From Actinomycetota bacterium (GTDB taxonomy: Bacteria; Actinomycetota; Actinomycetes; Mycobacteriales; Micromonosporaceae), in NCBI GenBank assembly GCA_005885555.1, contig VAWN01000032.1, positions 1 to 64,000 on the forward strand: 64,000 nucleotides of DNA, given 5' to 3'. The notes beneath the pieces are model-generated. The model was not told where the DNA came from, searched no databases, and was given only the letters and a program-made list of their open reading frames with translations. The position numbers and the translations under genes were made by a program. Below, in pieces: positions 36,446-46,348 of this stretch; the first letter of the stretch is position 1; each line of letters begins with the position of its first letter.

Positions 36446-36979
36446 CGCCGGATCGAGCTCCGTGACGATCGGAGCGGTGAACAACAGCCGCTCCCCGGGC
36501 ACCGCACGCGCTTCCTCGACGTACTTGTCGCCATCGAGCCGGTGCAGCTGCAGGGTCAGCGGCTTCGGCTCAACGAGCAGGTACCGGGGGATCCCGGCCA
36601 CGGCATAGTGGTGCATCTTGAGGATCCGGTCGTGCCCGGCGTTGCTCGGCGAGGTGATCTCGCAGACCAGCGCAACAACCCGCGCGTCGACAACCAGGGT
36701 GTCCTGTTCAATCGGCCGGGTGATGACAAGGTCGGGGATCGGGATTCGACCGGGCCGGAGCCGAAGGTTGACCGCGAGGTAAATGTCGAGGCCGGCAGCG
36801 ACAGCGGCCGGGTGCAGCGCGTTCCGAAGCGCAACGGACAGAACCTGATGCCGAATTGTCGGGGCAGGGCTCACCACGAGGCTCCCGTCGAAGAGCTCGA
36901 CGCGGTCGTTGGTTTGGCCGAGCGCAAGGTAGTCCTCCTCCGTCCAGGGGAAGACATGCGCGAACGCCTCGGTTGTCAT
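36434..36979 (-). CDS. Uma2 family nuclease-like protein
   Basis: A 181-residue Uma2 (DUF820) protein, restriction-endonuclease-like fold: RVELFDGSLVVSPAPTIRHQVLS, IPIPDLVITRP, VVALVCEITSPSNAGHDRILK, and YAVAGIPRYLLVEP. The PD...(E)xT residues fit a nuclease active site, though function is unproven for the family. Codon usage is less G+C-biased than neighbours, a sign of transfer. It follows the carboxylase beta gene by 20 bases on the same strand. Confidence 0.87.
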   Translation of the reverse strand: MTTEAFAHVFPWTEEDYLALGQTNDRVELFDGSLVVSPAPTIRHQVLSVALRNALHPAAVAAGLDIYLAVNLRLRPGRIPIPDLVITRPIEQDTLVVDARVVALVCEITSPSNAGHDRILKMHHYAVAGIPRYLLVEPKPLTLQLHRLDGDKYVEEARAVPGERLLFTAPIVTELDPASLG

Positions 36980-36999
36980 GACGTCAGTCTCCCACGCGA

Positions 37000-38568
37000 T
37001 CACAGCGGTATGTTGCCATGCTTGCGGGGCGGCACGCTGTCCCGTTTGGTGCGCAGCGTCCGGAGCGCCCGCACCACCTGCACCCGGGTCGCCGACGGCT
37101 CGATGACCGAATCCACGTACCCGCGCTCCGCCGCGACATACGGGTTGGCGAGCGTGTCCTCGTACTCCTCGACGAGCTGGGTCCGCAGGGAGGCCGGGTC
37201 GGCGGCCGACGCGAGCTCGGAGCGGTACAGGACGTTGACCGCACCCTGCGCGCCCATCACCGCGATCTGTGCGGTCGGCCACGCGAAGTTCAGGTCGGCG
37301 CCGAGGTGCTTGGAGCCCATGACGTCGTACGCTCCGCCGTACGCCTTGCGGGTGATCACGGTGACCTTCGGTACCGTCGCCTCCGCGTAGGCGTAGATGA
37401 GCTTCGCGCCGCGCCGGATGATGCCGTCCCACTCCTGTCCGGTACCGGGAAGGAAACCGGGCACGTCGACGAACGTCAGTACCGGAAGGTTGAACGCGTC
37501 GCAGGTGCGCACGAACCGGGCCGCCTTCTCCGACGCGGCGATGTCCAGGCAGCCGGCGAAGTGCATCGGCTGGTTGGCCACCACACCGACCGGCCGCCCC
37601 TCCACCCGGCCGAAGCCGACCACGATGTTCTGCGCGTACAGCGCCTGTACCTCCAGGAAGTCCTCGACCACCGTCTCGATCACCCGGTGCATGTCGTACG
37701 GCTGGTTGGCCGAGTCCGGAATCAGCGTGTCCAGTTCCAGGTCGGCCTCGGTCGGCGCGGCCGGGAACGGGTACGCCGGCACCTCGTCGAGGTTGTTCGA
37801 CGGCAGGAAGGACAGCAGCGCCTGGACGTACTCGATCGCGTCCTCCTCCGACGACGCCAGGTAGTGCGCGTTGCCGGAGGTCGCGTTGTGGGTACGGGCG
37901 CCGCCCAGCTCCTCGAACCCGACGTCCTCGCCGGTGACCGTCTTGATCACGTCCGGGCCGGTGATGAACATGTGTGACGTCTGGTCGACCATGACGGTGA
38001 AGTCGGTCAGCGCGGGGGAGTACACGGCGCCGCCCGCGCACGGTCCCATCACCAGCGAGATCTGCGGGATGACGCCGGACGCGCGGACGTTGCGCATGAA
38101 GATCTCGCCGTACAGCCCGAGCGAGACCACGCCCTCCTGGATCCGCGCGCCGCCGGAGTCGTTGATGCCGATGACCGGGCAGCCGATCTTCAACGCGAGG
38201 TCCATGACCTTGACGATCTTCTCGCCGAACACCTCGCCGAGCGACCCGCCGAAGACCGTGAAGTCCTGCGCGAACACGCACACCTGCCGGCCGTCCACGG
38301 TGCCGTACCCGGTCACCACGCCGTCGCCGTACGGCCGGGTCGCGTCCAGCCCGAACGCGGTGCTGCGGTGCCGGGCCAGCTCGTCCAGCTCCACGAACGA
38401 GCCGGGGTCGAGCAGCAGCTCGATCCGCTCCCGGGCGGTCTTCTTGCCGCGTGCGTGCTGCTTCTCCACGGCCCGCGCGGAACCGGCGTGCACCGCCTCG
38501 TCCATCCGGTGCCGCAGGTCGGCGATCTTCGCCGCGGTGGTGTGCGGGTCAATCTGCGTGTCCGTCAC
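37000..38568 (-). CDS. Acyl-CoA carboxylase beta chain (carboxyltransferase)
   Basis: A 522-residue PccB/AccD-type carboxyltransferase that moves carboxyl from biotin to acetyl- or propionyl-CoA. Motifs: [21 protein letters not shown]-like start (within the first 60 residues), [13 protein letters not shown] and [13 protein letters not shown] oxyanion loops, and the C-terminal [16 protein letters not shown]. Substrate (acetyl vs propionyl) is not certain. GTG 38568 lies 6 bases after TACGAT (minus strand, 38575-38580). Divergent from birA, which loads its alpha partner. Confidence 0.95.
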   Translation of the reverse strand: MTDTQIDPHTTAAKIADLRHRMDEAVHAGSARAVEKQHARGKKTARERIELLLDPGSFVELDELARHRSTAFGLDATRPYGDGVVTGYGTVDGRQVCVFAQDFTVFGGSLGEVFGEKIVKVMDLALKIGCPVIGINDSGGARIQEGVVSLGLYGEIFMRNVRASGVIPQISLVMGPCAGGAVYSPALTDFTVMVDQTSHMFITGPDVIKTVTGEDVGFEELGGARTHNATSGNAHYLASSEEDAIEYVQALLSFLPSNNLDEVPAYPFPAAPTEADLELDTLIPDSANQPYDMHRVIETVVEDFLEVQALYAQNIVVGFGRVEGRPVGVVANQPMHFAGCLDIAASEKAARFVRTCDAFNLPVLTFVDVPGFLPGTGQEWDGIIRRGAKLIYAYAEATVPKVTVITRKAYGGAYDVMGSKHLGADLNFAWPTAQIAVMGAQGAVNVLYRSELASAADPASLRTQLVEEYEDTLANPYVAAERGYVDSVIEPSATRVQVVRALRTLRTKRDSVPPRKHGNIPL

Positions 38569-38574
38569 GTCGCG

Positions 38575-38601
38575 ATCGTAACGGTCGTTAAGGAATAGGG
38601 T
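38575..38601. promoter_or_regulatory. Back-to-back leaderless promoters of carboxylase beta and birA
   Basis: Minus-strand TACGAT (38575-38580) ends 6 bases before the beta-chain GTG; plus-strand TAGGGT (38596-38601) ends 6 bases before the birA GTG. The 39-base gap makes each -35 overlap the other promoter, so the two may compete or be co-regulated. Confidence 0.6.
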
Positions 38602-38607
38602 GTCGGG

Positions 38608-39405
38608 GTGCGAGCTTCGCCATATTCCAACCTGGACCGGCCGCCGCTATCCGAGCACGCGTTGCGCCGGGCGCTGGTCGTCCCGGGCGGTCTGTGGACG
38701 GACCTGCGCGTCACGGCCGAGACCGGCTCAACCAACGCGGACGTCGCCGCGGCCGCCCGGTCCGGCGCCGCCGAGGGGCTCGTCGTGGTCGCCGAGCGGC
38801 AGACCGCGGGCCGGGGCCGGTTCGACCGGCGCTGGGAGTCGCCGCCGCGGGCCGGGCTCACGCTCAGCGTGCTGCTGCGGCCGGTCCGGCTCAGCGGCTG
38901 GCTGCCGCTGCTCGCGGGGGTCGCGCTGGCCGAGACGGTACAGCGGCTGGGCGAGCTGGACGCGGCCCTGAAGTGGCCCAACGACCTGCTGGTCGGCGGG
39001 CGCAAGTGCGCCGGCATCCTGGCCGAGTCGGTCGGCGACGCGGTCGTCGTCGGCATCGGCCTGAACGTCACGCTGCGCGAGGCGGAGTTACCGGTACCGG
39101 AGGCGACCTCGCTGCAGCTGGCCGGCTCCGCATGCACCGACCGCGACCCGTTGCTGCGTGCCCTGCTGCGCGCGCTCGCCGACCGGTACCGCCGCTGGAG
39201 CGCGACCGGTGGCGACCCGGAAGCCAGCGGCCTGCGCCCGGCCTACCGCGACCTGTGCGCGACCCTCGGCCGGGACGTCCGGGTGGCCCTGCCCGACGGC
39301 CGGGAGGTGACCGGTACCGCGTCCGACATCGACAGCGCCGGCCAGCTGCTCCTCGCCGGGGTACCCACCCCAATAGCCGCCGGCGACGTCTTCCACATCC
39401 GGTAA
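38608..39405 (+). CDS. birA: Biotin-[acetyl-CoA-carboxylase] ligase
   Basis: A 265-residue biotin protein ligase that attaches biotin to the carrier Lys of AccA-type subunits. Catalytic motif [40 protein letters not shown], and VGIGLNVT; the C-terminal SH3-like cap ends GDVFHIR. It lacks an N-terminal DNA-binding domain, so it is enzyme only and not a repressor. GTG 38608 is leaderless by the TAGGGT spacing. Confidence 0.93.
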   Translation: MRASPYSNLDRPPLSEHALRRALVVPGGLWTDLRVTAETGSTNADVAAAARSGAAEGLVVVAERQTAGRGRFDRRWESPPRAGLTLSVLLRPVRLSGWLPLLAGVALAETVQRLGELDAALKWPNDLLVGGRKCAGILAESVGDAVVVGIGLNVTLREAELPVPEATSLQLAGSACTDRDPLLRALLRALADRYRRWSATGGDPEASGLRPAYRDLCATLGRDVRVALPDGREVTGTASDIDSAGQLLLAGVPTPIAAGDVFHIR

Positions 39406-39480
39406 CCGGTCAGCCGACCCCTAAACTGGCCGCCGACCGCTACCGTCACACCGGCATGTTTTGAATGACAGGAGGTCGGT

Positions 39481-40035
39481 GTGGGGTTCCCGGAGAGTGT
39501 GCTCACCAAGGACGAGCACGTGGTCTTGCACCTGCACCCGCACTGGAAGGCATTGGTCTGGCCGGTCATCGTGGCGATCGTCATGATCGCGGCGGTGGTG
39601 ACGGCCTGGGTGTTCCTGCCGAAGGCCGGTTGGTCGCCGATCGCGCTGGCGGTCATCGGCGCGATCGCGCTGGTACTGGTCGCCTGGTTCAGCGTCTGGC
39701 CGTGGCTGAAGTGGCGCACCACCCACTACGTGTTCACCAACGAACGGGTGATCATGCGGCACGGCGTGTTCTCCCGCGAGGGTCGCGACATCCCGCTCAA
39801 CCGGGTCAACGACGTGTCGTTCCAGCACAGCTTCTTCGAGCGGCTGCTGGGTACCGGCACGCTGACGATCGAGTCGGCCGGGGAGCGCGGCCAGGTCGTG
39901 CTGACCGAGATCCCGCGCGTGGAGAGGGTACAGAGCCAGCTGTACGAGCTGGTCGAGGCCGACCACGAGGCGCACACCTTCGACGACGGCGACGCCGAGA
40001 CGATCGCCCGCAGCATCAAGGAACGGGAACACTAG
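39481..40035 (+). CDS. PH domain membrane protein (bPH2/YdbS-like)
   Basis: A 184-residue protein: two membrane helices near residues 25-70 (VWPVIVAIVMIAAVVTAWVF; IALAVIGAIALVLVAWFSVW), then a bacterial PH domain (THYVFTNERVIMRHGVFSREG, IPLNRVNDVSFQHSFFERLLGTGTL). GTG 39481 follows GGAGG by 5 bases. Function unknown. Its last 20 bases overlap the MaoC gene end. Confidence 0.88.
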   Translation: MGFPESVLTKDEHVVLHLHPHWKALVWPVIVAIVMIAAVVTAWVFLPKAGWSPIALAVIGAIALVLVAWFSVWPWLKWRTTHYVFTNERVIMRHGVFSREGRDIPLNRVNDVSFQHSFFERLLGTGTLTIESAGERGQVVLTEIPRVERVQSQLYELVEADHEAHTFDDGDAETIARSIKEREH

Positions 40036-40522
40036 CCGGCGGCCGCACCGCGAACCAGCCGCGGAAGCGGGTGCGCAGGACGTCGCCCTCGGGTTCCCCG
40101 TCCGCGCCCAGCCGGGTCATCGTGCCGGACAGGGTGACCGTGCCGAAGCCGGGCTGGGCGCGTGACGGCGCCCGGTCCAGCACGGTCAGCCGGCTGCTCA
40201 GCCGGTCGCCGGCGTACACCGGCGCGGTCCAGCGCAGCTCCTCCAGGCCCGGCGAGGCGGCGGCCGCGGCGCGGGCGAGCACGTGGTCGACGTAGGCGCG
40301 CATGAACAGGCTGACCGTGAAGAAGCCGCTGGCGATCGGGGCACCGTAGGCGCTCTCCGCGGCCAGCGCCTCGTCGACGTGGTACCACTGCGGGTCGAAC
40401 CGGCGGGCGAAGTCGAGCATCTCGGTCTTGTCGACGACCGTCAGGCCCAGGTCGAAGACCAGGCCGGGGGTCAGGTCGTCGTAGAACAGCTCGGCGGTAC
40501 CGCCGGTGCCCGACAACGTCAC
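40016..40522 (-). CDS. MaoC-like dehydratase domain protein
   Basis: A 168-residue hot-dog fold enoyl-CoA hydratase/dehydratase: YDDLTPGLVFDLGLTVVDKTEM, FARRFDPQWYHVDEALAAES with the catalytic-type D-x4-H region, and IASGFFTVSLFMRAYVDH. GTG 40522 overlaps the GtrA stop by 4 bases (GTGA), so it is translationally coupled in a sigma-GtrA-MaoC operon. The acyl-CoA or thioester substrate is not known. Confidence 0.85.
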   Translation of the reverse strand: MTLSGTGGTAELFYDDLTPGLVFDLGLTVVDKTEMLDFARRFDPQWYHVDEALAAESAYGAPIASGFFTVSLFMRAYVDHVLARAAAAASPGLEELRWTAPVYAGDRLSSRLTVLDRAPSRAQPGFGTVTLSGTMTRLGADGEPEGDVLRTRFRGWFAVRPPASVPVP

Positions 40523-40995
40523 GACTGCGCCGCCAGTTCGGCCGCACCCTCTTCGGTGCTGGCCGCCATGAACACGAACCGCTTGTAGGACCAGAACCGG
40601 AACGTGGTACCCAGGACCAGGCCGAAGCCCTGCGCGGCGATGTTGTCGGCGAGCCGGGTGTGGAAGATGTCCGGCCGGAAGTGGCCCAGCCCGGAGTGGC
40701 TGATCCACAGGCAGGCCAGCGCGATGCCCAGGCCGACCGCGTTGAAGAAGAAGTACAGCAGGTACTCGCGGCGCAGGCCGGAACGTTCCCGGTCGCGCCA
40801 GGTCCAGAACCGGTTGCCGATGAACGCGCAGGTGGCCGCGATGACGGTTGAAGCGATCTTGGCGCCGATGCCGCCCAACGGCCCGAGGAACAGGTTGAAG
40901 AAGGTCAGGTCGATGACGTAGGACACGCCGCCGACCACGCCGAACTTGCCCAGCTCCCGAACCAGGCGGCCGAACCGCTCCCAGAGTGCGTTCAC
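40519..40995 (-). CDS. GtrA family membrane protein
   Basis: A 158-residue protein with four membrane helices (FGVVGGVSYVIDLTFFNLFL, IASTVIAATCAFIGNRFWTW, LLYFFFNAVGLGIALACLWI, IAAQGFGLVLGTTFRFWSYK), the GtrA family pattern of lipid-linked sugar flippase-like proteins. GTG 40995 overlaps the sigma-factor stop (GTGA). It may move polyprenyl-phosphate sugars for cell-wall or surface glycans. Confidence 0.9.
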   Translation of the reverse strand: MNALWERFGRLVRELGKFGVVGGVSYVIDLTFFNLFLGPLGGIGAKIASTVIAATCAFIGNRFWTWRDRERSGLRREYLLYFFFNAVGLGIALACLWISHSGLGHFRPDIFHTRLADNIAAQGFGLVLGTTFRFWSYKRFVFMAASTEEGAAELAAQS

Positions 40996-41564
40996 CGGGG
41001 CAGCGTACCCACCGCATGTTCCTGGTGGTACATCTGGCGTAGCCGGGCGCGGGCGCGGAACGCGAGCGCGGCGACCCCGCCGGGACTGAGCCCGAGGCGC
41101 GGTGCGAGCTGTGCCGGGGTCTCGCCCTCGACGGCGGTGTGCCACAGCACCATCCGCCACCGCTCGGGCAGCCGGGCGAAGGCGCGGGCGGCGGAGCGCC
41201 GTTCGAGTTCCAGGACGGCCGGGTCGGGTACCCCGGTGACGACCTCGTAGGCGCTGAGGTCGTCGGTGAACTCCAGCCGCCGGTCCCGCCGCCGGTCGGT
41301 GTAGAAGCCGTTGCGCAGGGCGGTGTTGAGGTACGCCCGGAAGGAGGCGGCCGGGCCGCCGCCGCGCTGCACCGCGGCGAGCACCCGGGCGAACGCCTCG
41401 CTCACCAGGTCTTCGGCCGCGCCGGTGTCGCCGGCGAGCCGGGCGGCCAGGCGCCGGGCCGCGTCGACGTGCCGCAGGTAGAGCACAGCGAACGCGTCGG
41501 CGTCGCCGGCGCGGGTCGCCGCGAGCAACGCGGCGTCGTCCAGTAATTCGGTACCGGTGTCCAT
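40992..41564 (-). CDS. ECF-like sigma-70 family factor
   Basis: A 190-residue sigma factor with region 2 (ATRAGDADAFAVLYLRHVD, AEDLVSEAFARVLA, FRAYLNTALRNGFYTDRRR) and region 4 (FARLPERWRMVLWHTAVEGETPAQLAPRLGLSPGGVAALAFRARARLR). No anti-sigma gene is next to it; the operon goes on with GtrA and MaoC instead. ATG 41564 is preferred over GTG 41573 for its GAGGCGG site. TAAGCT (minus strand, 41611-41616) is the probable -10. Confidence 0.88.
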   Translation of the reverse strand: MDTGTELLDDAALLAATRAGDADAFAVLYLRHVDAARRLAARLAGDTGAAEDLVSEAFARVLAAVQRGGGPAASFRAYLNTALRNGFYTDRRRDRRLEFTDDLSAYEVVTGVPDPAVLELERRSAARAFARLPERWRMVLWHTAVEGETPAQLAPRLGLSPGGVAALAFRARARLRQMYHQEHAVGTLPR

Positions 41565-41752
41565 CGGCCACACCGCCTCGGGGGAAGGAGAGGGATCAGA
41601 CCGCCCCCGAGCTTAGTCCACTTTGAGCCTAATGCGAAGAGCGTCCGAGTAGCCGGATTCCGTCGGACGGCGGGACAGTCTGTGCTCGCAGCTGCTCTGT
41701 ACCGGACGAATTCGCACGTCGGCGCGCACTTGGCCGAAGAATCTTGCGCGCT

Positions 41753-41807
41753 TGTGCACAGTTTCACAAGCTTCCCCCATGCTTACCCAGGCCGGCGGGC
41801 TTAGGCT
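41753..41807 (+). promoter_or_regulatory. Crp-type box and -10 of pckG
   Basis: TGTGC-ACAGTT-TCACA (41753-41768) differs from the TGTGA-N6-TCACA consensus of Crp/GlxR proteins at one base and lies inside a larger inverted repeat GCTTGTG...CACAAGC (41750-41771). TAGGCT (41802-41807) is the likely -10; the box is then ~50-60 bases upstream of the start, an activator position. The rest of the 304-base gap shows nothing else clear. Confidence 0.5.
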
Positions 41808-41868
41808 GTGCCAATCCCCATCCGTCCTTACGCACCGTGTCGTTGCCGTCGACCGCGAGGAGAGCAGC

Positions 41869-43701
41869 ATGTCCGCTCCAGCCGTGCTCGCGGGGCTTGA
41901 GCAGGCCCCGACGTCGCATCCCCGCCTGCTCGCCTGGGTACGCGAGGTCGCTGAGTTGACCACCCCGGAGCGGGTGGTCTGGTGCGACGGTTCGCAGGCG
42001 GAGTGGGACCGGCTGACCGGCGAACTGGTGGCCGCCGGTGCGCTGGTACCGCTGAACCCGGAAAAGAAGCCGAACTCCTTCTGGGCGCGCACCGACCCGT
42101 CGGACGTGGCCCGGGTCGAGGAGCGCACGTTCATCTGCTCGGTCGACGAGGCCGACGCGGGGCCGACGAACAACTGGATGGCCCCCGACGAGATGAAGCG
42201 CACCATGACCGAGCTGTACCGCGGCAGCATGCGCGGCCGGACCATGTACGTCATCCCGTTCTGCATGGGCCCGCTGACCGCGACCGACCCGATGTACGGC
42301 GTCGAGATCACCGACAGCCCGTACGTGGTCGTGTCGATGCGCATCATGACCCGGATGGGCCGCGAGGTGCTGGCGAAGATGGGGGAGGACGCCAACTTCG
42401 TCCAGTGCCTGCACTCCGTCGGCGCGCCGCTGGACCCCGGCCAGGCCGACGTGGCGTGGCCGTGCTCGGACACCAAGTTCATCTCGCACTTCCCGCAGAC
42501 CCGGGAGATCTGGTCCTACGGCTCGGGGTACGGCGGCAACTCGCTGCTCGGCAAGAAGTGCTACTCGCTGCGGATCGCCAGCGTGATCGGGCGCGACGAG
42601 GGCTGGCTCGCCGAGCACATGCTGATCCTCAAGCTGACCTCGCCGCAGGGGAAGGTGCGCTACATCGCCGCGGCGTTCCCGTCCGCGTGCGGCAAGACCA
42701 ACCTCGCCATGCTCGAACCCACCATCCCGGGCTGGAAGGTCGAGACCCTGGGCGACGACATCGCCTGGATGCGGTTCGGGGCGGACGGCCGGCTGTACGC
42801 GCTCAACCCGGAGTACGGGCTGTTCGGCGTCGCTCCCGGTACCGACTGGAAGACCAACCCCAACGCGATGCGTACCCTCGCCCGCGGCAACTCGGTGTTC
42901 ACCAACGTCGCGCTCACCGACGACGGGGACATCTGGTGGGAGGGCATGGGGGATCCGCCCGCGCACCTGACCGACTGGAAGGGCCGGGACTGGACGCCGG
43001 ACTCCGGCGAGCTGTCCTCGCACCCGAACTCCCGGTTCTGCACGCCGATCACCCAGTGTCCGATCCTGGCCCCCGAGTACGAGGACCCGCAGGGCGTACC
43101 CATCGACGCGATCCTCTTCGGCGGCCGGCGCAAGACGACCATTCCGCTGGTGACCCAGGCGCGCGACTGGGTGCACGGGGTGTACCTCGGCGCCACGCTC
43201 TCCTCGGAGACCACCGCCGCGGCGGTCGGCCAGGTCGGCGTCGTGCGCCGCGATCCGATGGCGATGCTGCCGTTCATCGGGTACCACGGCGGCGACTACT
43301 TCCGGCACTGGATCGAGATGGGCAAGGGCGCCGACGGCGACGCGAGCAAGCTGCCGACGGTGTTCTACGTGAACTGGTTCCGCCGCGACGCCGACGGCCG
43401 GTTCCTGTGGCCCGGCTTCGGGGAGAACGGCCGGGTGCTCAAGTGGGTCTTCGAGCGCCTGGACGGCACCGCGGAGGCGGTGGAGACACCGATCGGCTTC
43501 CAGCCCACGCCCGAGGCCCTCGACACGGCCGGACTGGACCTGTCCCGGGAAGACGTGGCGAAGGTACTCGCCGTCGACGTCGAGGAGTGGCGGGCGGAGA
43601 TCCCGCAGATCGTCGCCTGGTTCGAGAAGTTCGGCGACAAGCTGCCCGGGGTCCTCTGGGCCGAACTCGACGCGCTCAAGGCCCGCCTCGGTATCGACTA
43701 G
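41869..43701 (+). CDS. pckG: Phosphoenolpyruvate carboxykinase (GTP)
   Basis: Converts oxaloacetate and GTP to PEP, the entry step of gluconeogenesis. 610 residues, normal for the GTP family, with kinase loop [15 protein letters not shown] (active Cys present), [23 protein letters not shown] and [14 protein letters not shown] 41869 follows GAGGAG; the frame is open further upstream but without a site. It lies after a Crp-like box, fitting carbon control, and works with glpX (49568). Confidence 0.96.
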   Translation: MSAPAVLAGLEQAPTSHPRLLAWVREVAELTTPERVVWCDGSQAEWDRLTGELVAAGALVPLNPEKKPNSFWARTDPSDVARVEERTFICSVDEADAGPTNNWMAPDEMKRTMTELYRGSMRGRTMYVIPFCMGPLTATDPMYGVEITDSPYVVVSMRIMTRMGREVLAKMGEDANFVQCLHSVGAPLDPGQADVAWPCSDTKFISHFPQTREIWSYGSGYGGNSLLGKKCYSLRIASVIGRDEGWLAEHMLILKLTSPQGKVRYIAAAFPSACGKTNLAMLEPTIPGWKVETLGDDIAWMRFGADGRLYALNPEYGLFGVAPGTDWKTNPNAMRTLARGNSVFTNVALTDDGDIWWEGMGDPPAHLTDWKGRDWTPDSGELSSHPNSRFCTPITQCPILAPEYEDPQGVPIDAILFGGRRKTTIPLVTQARDWVHGVYLGATLSSETTAAAVGQVGVVRRDPMAMLPFIGYHGGDYFRHWIEMGKGADGDASKLPTVFYVNWFRRDADGRFLWPGFGENGRVLKWVFERLDGTAEAVETPIGFQPTPEALDTAGLDLSREDVAKVLAVDVEEWRAEIPQIVAWFEKFGDKLPGVLWAELDALKARLGID

Positions 43702-43740
43702 TAATCGGCAGCCGGCCCGGACGTGGCTAGGCTGCGAGAC

Positions 43741-44538
43741 GTGAAGCTGCCCAGGCTCGCATACTCGAAGCTGCGCGGGGTCGCCTATTCGGTGTACGAG
43801 TGGCGGGTGACCGGCCTGCTGAGGGGCCGGCCGCGGCCGCGGCACGTCGGCGTGATGTGCGACGGCAACCGCCGCTGGGCCAAGGAGATGGGCTACGTCG
43901 ACCCGAACGACGGGCACCGGGTCGGTGCCCGGCGGGTACTCGACCTGTTGCGCTGGTGCGACGAGGCCGGCGGGATCGAGTTGGTCACGCTGTACCTGCT
44001 CGCGACCGACAACCTGCGCCGGCCGGCCGGCGAGCTGGACCCGCTGCTGAAGATCATCGAAGACCTCGTCACCGAGCTGGCCGAGGACGGCAACCCGTGG
44101 CGGCTGCGCATCGTCGGCGCGCTGGACCTGCTGCCGTCCGGTACCGCGGCGGCGCTCAAGGCCGCCGAGGAGCGCACCGTCGACCGGACCGGCGGGATAC
44201 AGGTCAACGCCGCGGTCTGCTACGGCGGGCGGCAGGAGATCGCCAACGCGGTACGGTCGCTGCTGCACGAGCACGCCCGGGCCGGCGGCACGCTGGAGGA
44301 GCTGGCCGAGATCCTCGACGTCGAGCACATCGCCGAGCACCTGTACACCAAGGGCCAGCCCGACCCGGACCTGGTCATCCGTACCAGCGGCGAGCAGCGC
44401 CTGTCCGGGTTCCTGCTCTGGCAGTCGGCGCACTCGGAGTTCTACTTCTGCGACGTGAACTGGCCGGATTTCCGGCATGTCGACTTCCTCCGGGCACTGC
44501 GCTCGTACGCGAGCCGCCAGCGCCGGTTCGGCACGTAG
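43741..44538 (+). CDS. Z-isoprenyl diphosphate synthase (UppS family)
   Basis: A 265-residue cis-prenyltransferase: HVGVMCDGNRRWAKEMG with the catalytic Asp, VTLYLLATDNLRRP, AVCYGGRQEIANAV, and RTSGEQRLSGFLLWQSAHSEFYF. It could make decaprenyl/undecaprenyl or a short Z,E-farnesyl diphosphate; actinomycetes often have both. GTG 43741 fits the family start (MKLPRLAYSKLR) and lies 7 bases after TAGGCT (43728-43733). phoH follows, as in other actinobacteria. Confidence 0.92.
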   Translation: MKLPRLAYSKLRGVAYSVYEWRVTGLLRGRPRPRHVGVMCDGNRRWAKEMGYVDPNDGHRVGARRVLDLLRWCDEAGGIELVTLYLLATDNLRRPAGELDPLLKIIEDLVTELAEDGNPWRLRIVGALDLLPSGTAAALKAAEERTVDRTGGIQVNAAVCYGGRQEIANAVRSLLHEHARAGGTLEELAEILDVEHIAEHLYTKGQPDPDLVIRTSGEQRLSGFLLWQSAHSEFYFCDVNWPDFRHVDFLRALRSYASRQRRFGT

Positions 44539-44631
44539 CCGGCGCCGAACCCGGTTGCCGGACGGTTGCCGCGCGGGTGTATCGGATACCGCATGGGCGT
44601 GCCTATCTGGCGGGGAGGGGCTTGCTCCAGC

Positions 44632-44805
44632 TAGCGTTTAGCCATGCCCCGGGGGCTTCCCGGGGCGGCCGGCCGGCCCGGACTTCGACCAGCGATGCCA
44701 CGGGGCCAGCACCCGACCCCGTGCCACCCGGGCAGGGCGGATGGGGTCGACATCGGGCGCCGGGGTGCCGTCCGCCGGAGCAGCCTTGACCACTCGTCGC
44801 AGTAG
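44632..44805 (+). other. Leaderless ORF and hairpin in the phoH leader
   Basis: TAGCGT (44632-44637) ends 6 bases before ATG 44644, opening a 53-codon Pro/Arg/Gly-rich ORF that ends at 44805, 20 bases past the phoH start. A perfect hairpin GCCCCGGG-GGCTT-CCCGGGGC (44646-44666) lies at the very 5' end. Either a leader ORF coupled to phoH or a decoy ATG in a structured leader. Confidence 0.45.
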
Positions 44806-46129
44806 TCGCAAGACCCCCGTCCGCACCTTCGTCCTCGACACCTCCGTTCTCCTCGCCGACCCGGCCGCGTTCCTGCGTTTCGCCGAGCACGAGGTGATCC
44901 TCCCGCTGGTGGTGATCTCCGAGCTCGAAGGCAAGCGCAACCACCCGGAACTGGGCTACTTCGCCCGCCAGTGCCTGCGCCTGCTCGACGACCTGCGGAT
45001 CGCCAACGGCCGGCTGGACCAGCCGGTACCGGTCAACGACACGGGCGGTACCCTGCGGGTCGAGCTGAACCACGCCGATCCCACGGTGCTCCCGCCGGGG
45101 TTCCGCAACGACTCCGGGGACAGCCGGATCCTGTCCGTGGCCCGGGCGCTGGCCGCCGAGGGCAAGGACGTCACGCTGGTCAGCAAGGACATGCCGCTGC
45201 GCGTCAAGGCCGCGTCGGTGGGCCTGTCCGCCGACGAGTACCGGCACGGCCAGGCGACCGACCCGAGCTGGACCGGCATGGCCGAGCTGGAGCTGGGCGA
45301 GGCGGAGCTGAACGCGCTGTACGCCGGCGAGGCCATCGACGTCACCGAGCTGGCCGCTGGCGGCGCCGGCCAGGCCGCCGGGCTGCCCTGCCACACCGGA
45401 CTGGTGCTGCACTCGCCGCGCGGTTCGGCGCTGGGTCGGGTGCAGCAGGACAAGACCGTGCGGCTGGTACGCGGTGACCGGGAGGCGTTCGGGCTGCACG
45501 GCCGCTCGGCCGAGCAGCGGATCGCGCTGGACCTGCTGCTGGACGACTCGATCGGGATCGTCTCGCTGGGCGGGCGCGCGGGCACCGGTAAGTCGGCTCT
45601 CGCGCTGTGCGCCGGCCTGGAGCAGACCATGGAGCGGCGCCGGCACAAGAAGGTCATCGTCTTCCGGCCGTTGTACGCGGTCGGCGGCCAGGATCTGGGA
45701 TACCTGCCCGGGTCGGAGTCGGAGAAGATGTCGCCCTGGGCGCAGGCGGTGTTCGACACGCTCGGCGCGCTGGTGCACGACAACGTGCGCGAGGAGATCC
45801 TCGGCCGGGGCATGCTCGAAGTGCTGCCGCTGACCCACATCCGCGGCCGCAGCCTGCACGACGCATTCGTCATCGTCGACGAAGCGCAGTCCCTGGAGCG
45901 CGGCGTGCTGCTGACCGTGCTGTCCCGGATCGGCACCGGTTCCAGGGTGGTACTCACCCATGACGTGGCACAGCGGGACAACCTTCGCGTCGGGCGCCAC
46001 GACGGCGTTGCGGCGGTCATCGAGGCACTGAAGGGACATCCGCTGTTCGCCCATGTGACCCTCACCCGTTCGGAGCGGTCCCCCATCGCCGAAATGGTCA
46101 CTGATCTCCTGGAGGAGGTACCGATCTAG
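44786..46129 (+). CDS. PIN-PhoH family ATPase (PhoH2 type)
   Basis: A 447-residue fusion of an N-terminal PIN RNase domain ([40 protein letters not shown]) and a C-terminal PhoH ATPase (Walker [14 protein letters not shown]; Walker [16 protein letters not shown]). In mycobacteria PhoH2 is an RNA helicase/RNase. Start: TTG 44786, after GGAG by 6 bases, matches the family (MTTRR...); ATG 44741 in frame is possible. It overlaps the leader ORF. Confidence 0.93.
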   Translation: MTTRRSSRKTPVRTFVLDTSVLLADPAAFLRFAEHEVILPLVVISELEGKRNHPELGYFARQCLRLLDDLRIANGRLDQPVPVNDTGGTLRVELNHADPTVLPPGFRNDSGDSRILSVARALAAEGKDVTLVSKDMPLRVKAASVGLSADEYRHGQATDPSWTGMAELELGEAELNALYAGEAIDVTELAAGGAGQAAGLPCHTGLVLHSPRGSALGRVQQDKTVRLVRGDREAFGLHGRSAEQRIALDLLLDDSIGIVSLGGRAGTGKSALALCAGLEQTMERRRHKKVIVFRPLYAVGGQDLGYLPGSESEKMSPWAQAVFDTLGALVHDNVREEILGRGMLEVLPLTHIRGRSLHDAFVIVDEAQSLERGVLLTVLSRIGTGSRVVLTHDVAQRDNLRVGRHDGVAAVIEALKGHPLFAHVTLTRSERSPIAEMVTDLLEEVPI

Positions 46130-46164
46130 AGGCTCGCGTCCCTTTTGTGCAGTGAGGAGTTTCA

Positions 46165-46345
46165 CTTCTTCCCCGGGATCGACTGGCGTTCATCGCCACC
46201 GTGCGTAAGGGTGGGTACCCGAGCGCCAACCGCCCGGTAGATCGACGGGGATGCACGGTCCGGCGGGGCGCTCCCGGTGCGGGTCGCGGTTCCCCAGTTA
46301 CGCGACCGGCGTGCCGGGCCTCAAGCCCCGGACGAAGGGACCTGC
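46165..46345 (+). promoter_or_regulatory. Structured leader before transglycosylase gene, possibly c-di-AMP (ydaO) riboswitch
   Basis: The 219-base gap is G+C-rich and folded: GGGTACCC palindrome near 46214, GGTCGCG-N12-CGCGACC around 46283-46310, and a GGGC-CTCAA-GCCC stem just before the ribosome site. The stretch CCCGAGCGCCAACCGCCCGG then TAGATCGACGGGG recalls part of the ydaO core, and the downstream gene (wall hydrolase) is a typical ydaO target in actinomycetes. I could not match the whole consensus. Confidence 0.4.
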
Positions 46346-46348
46346 TTC

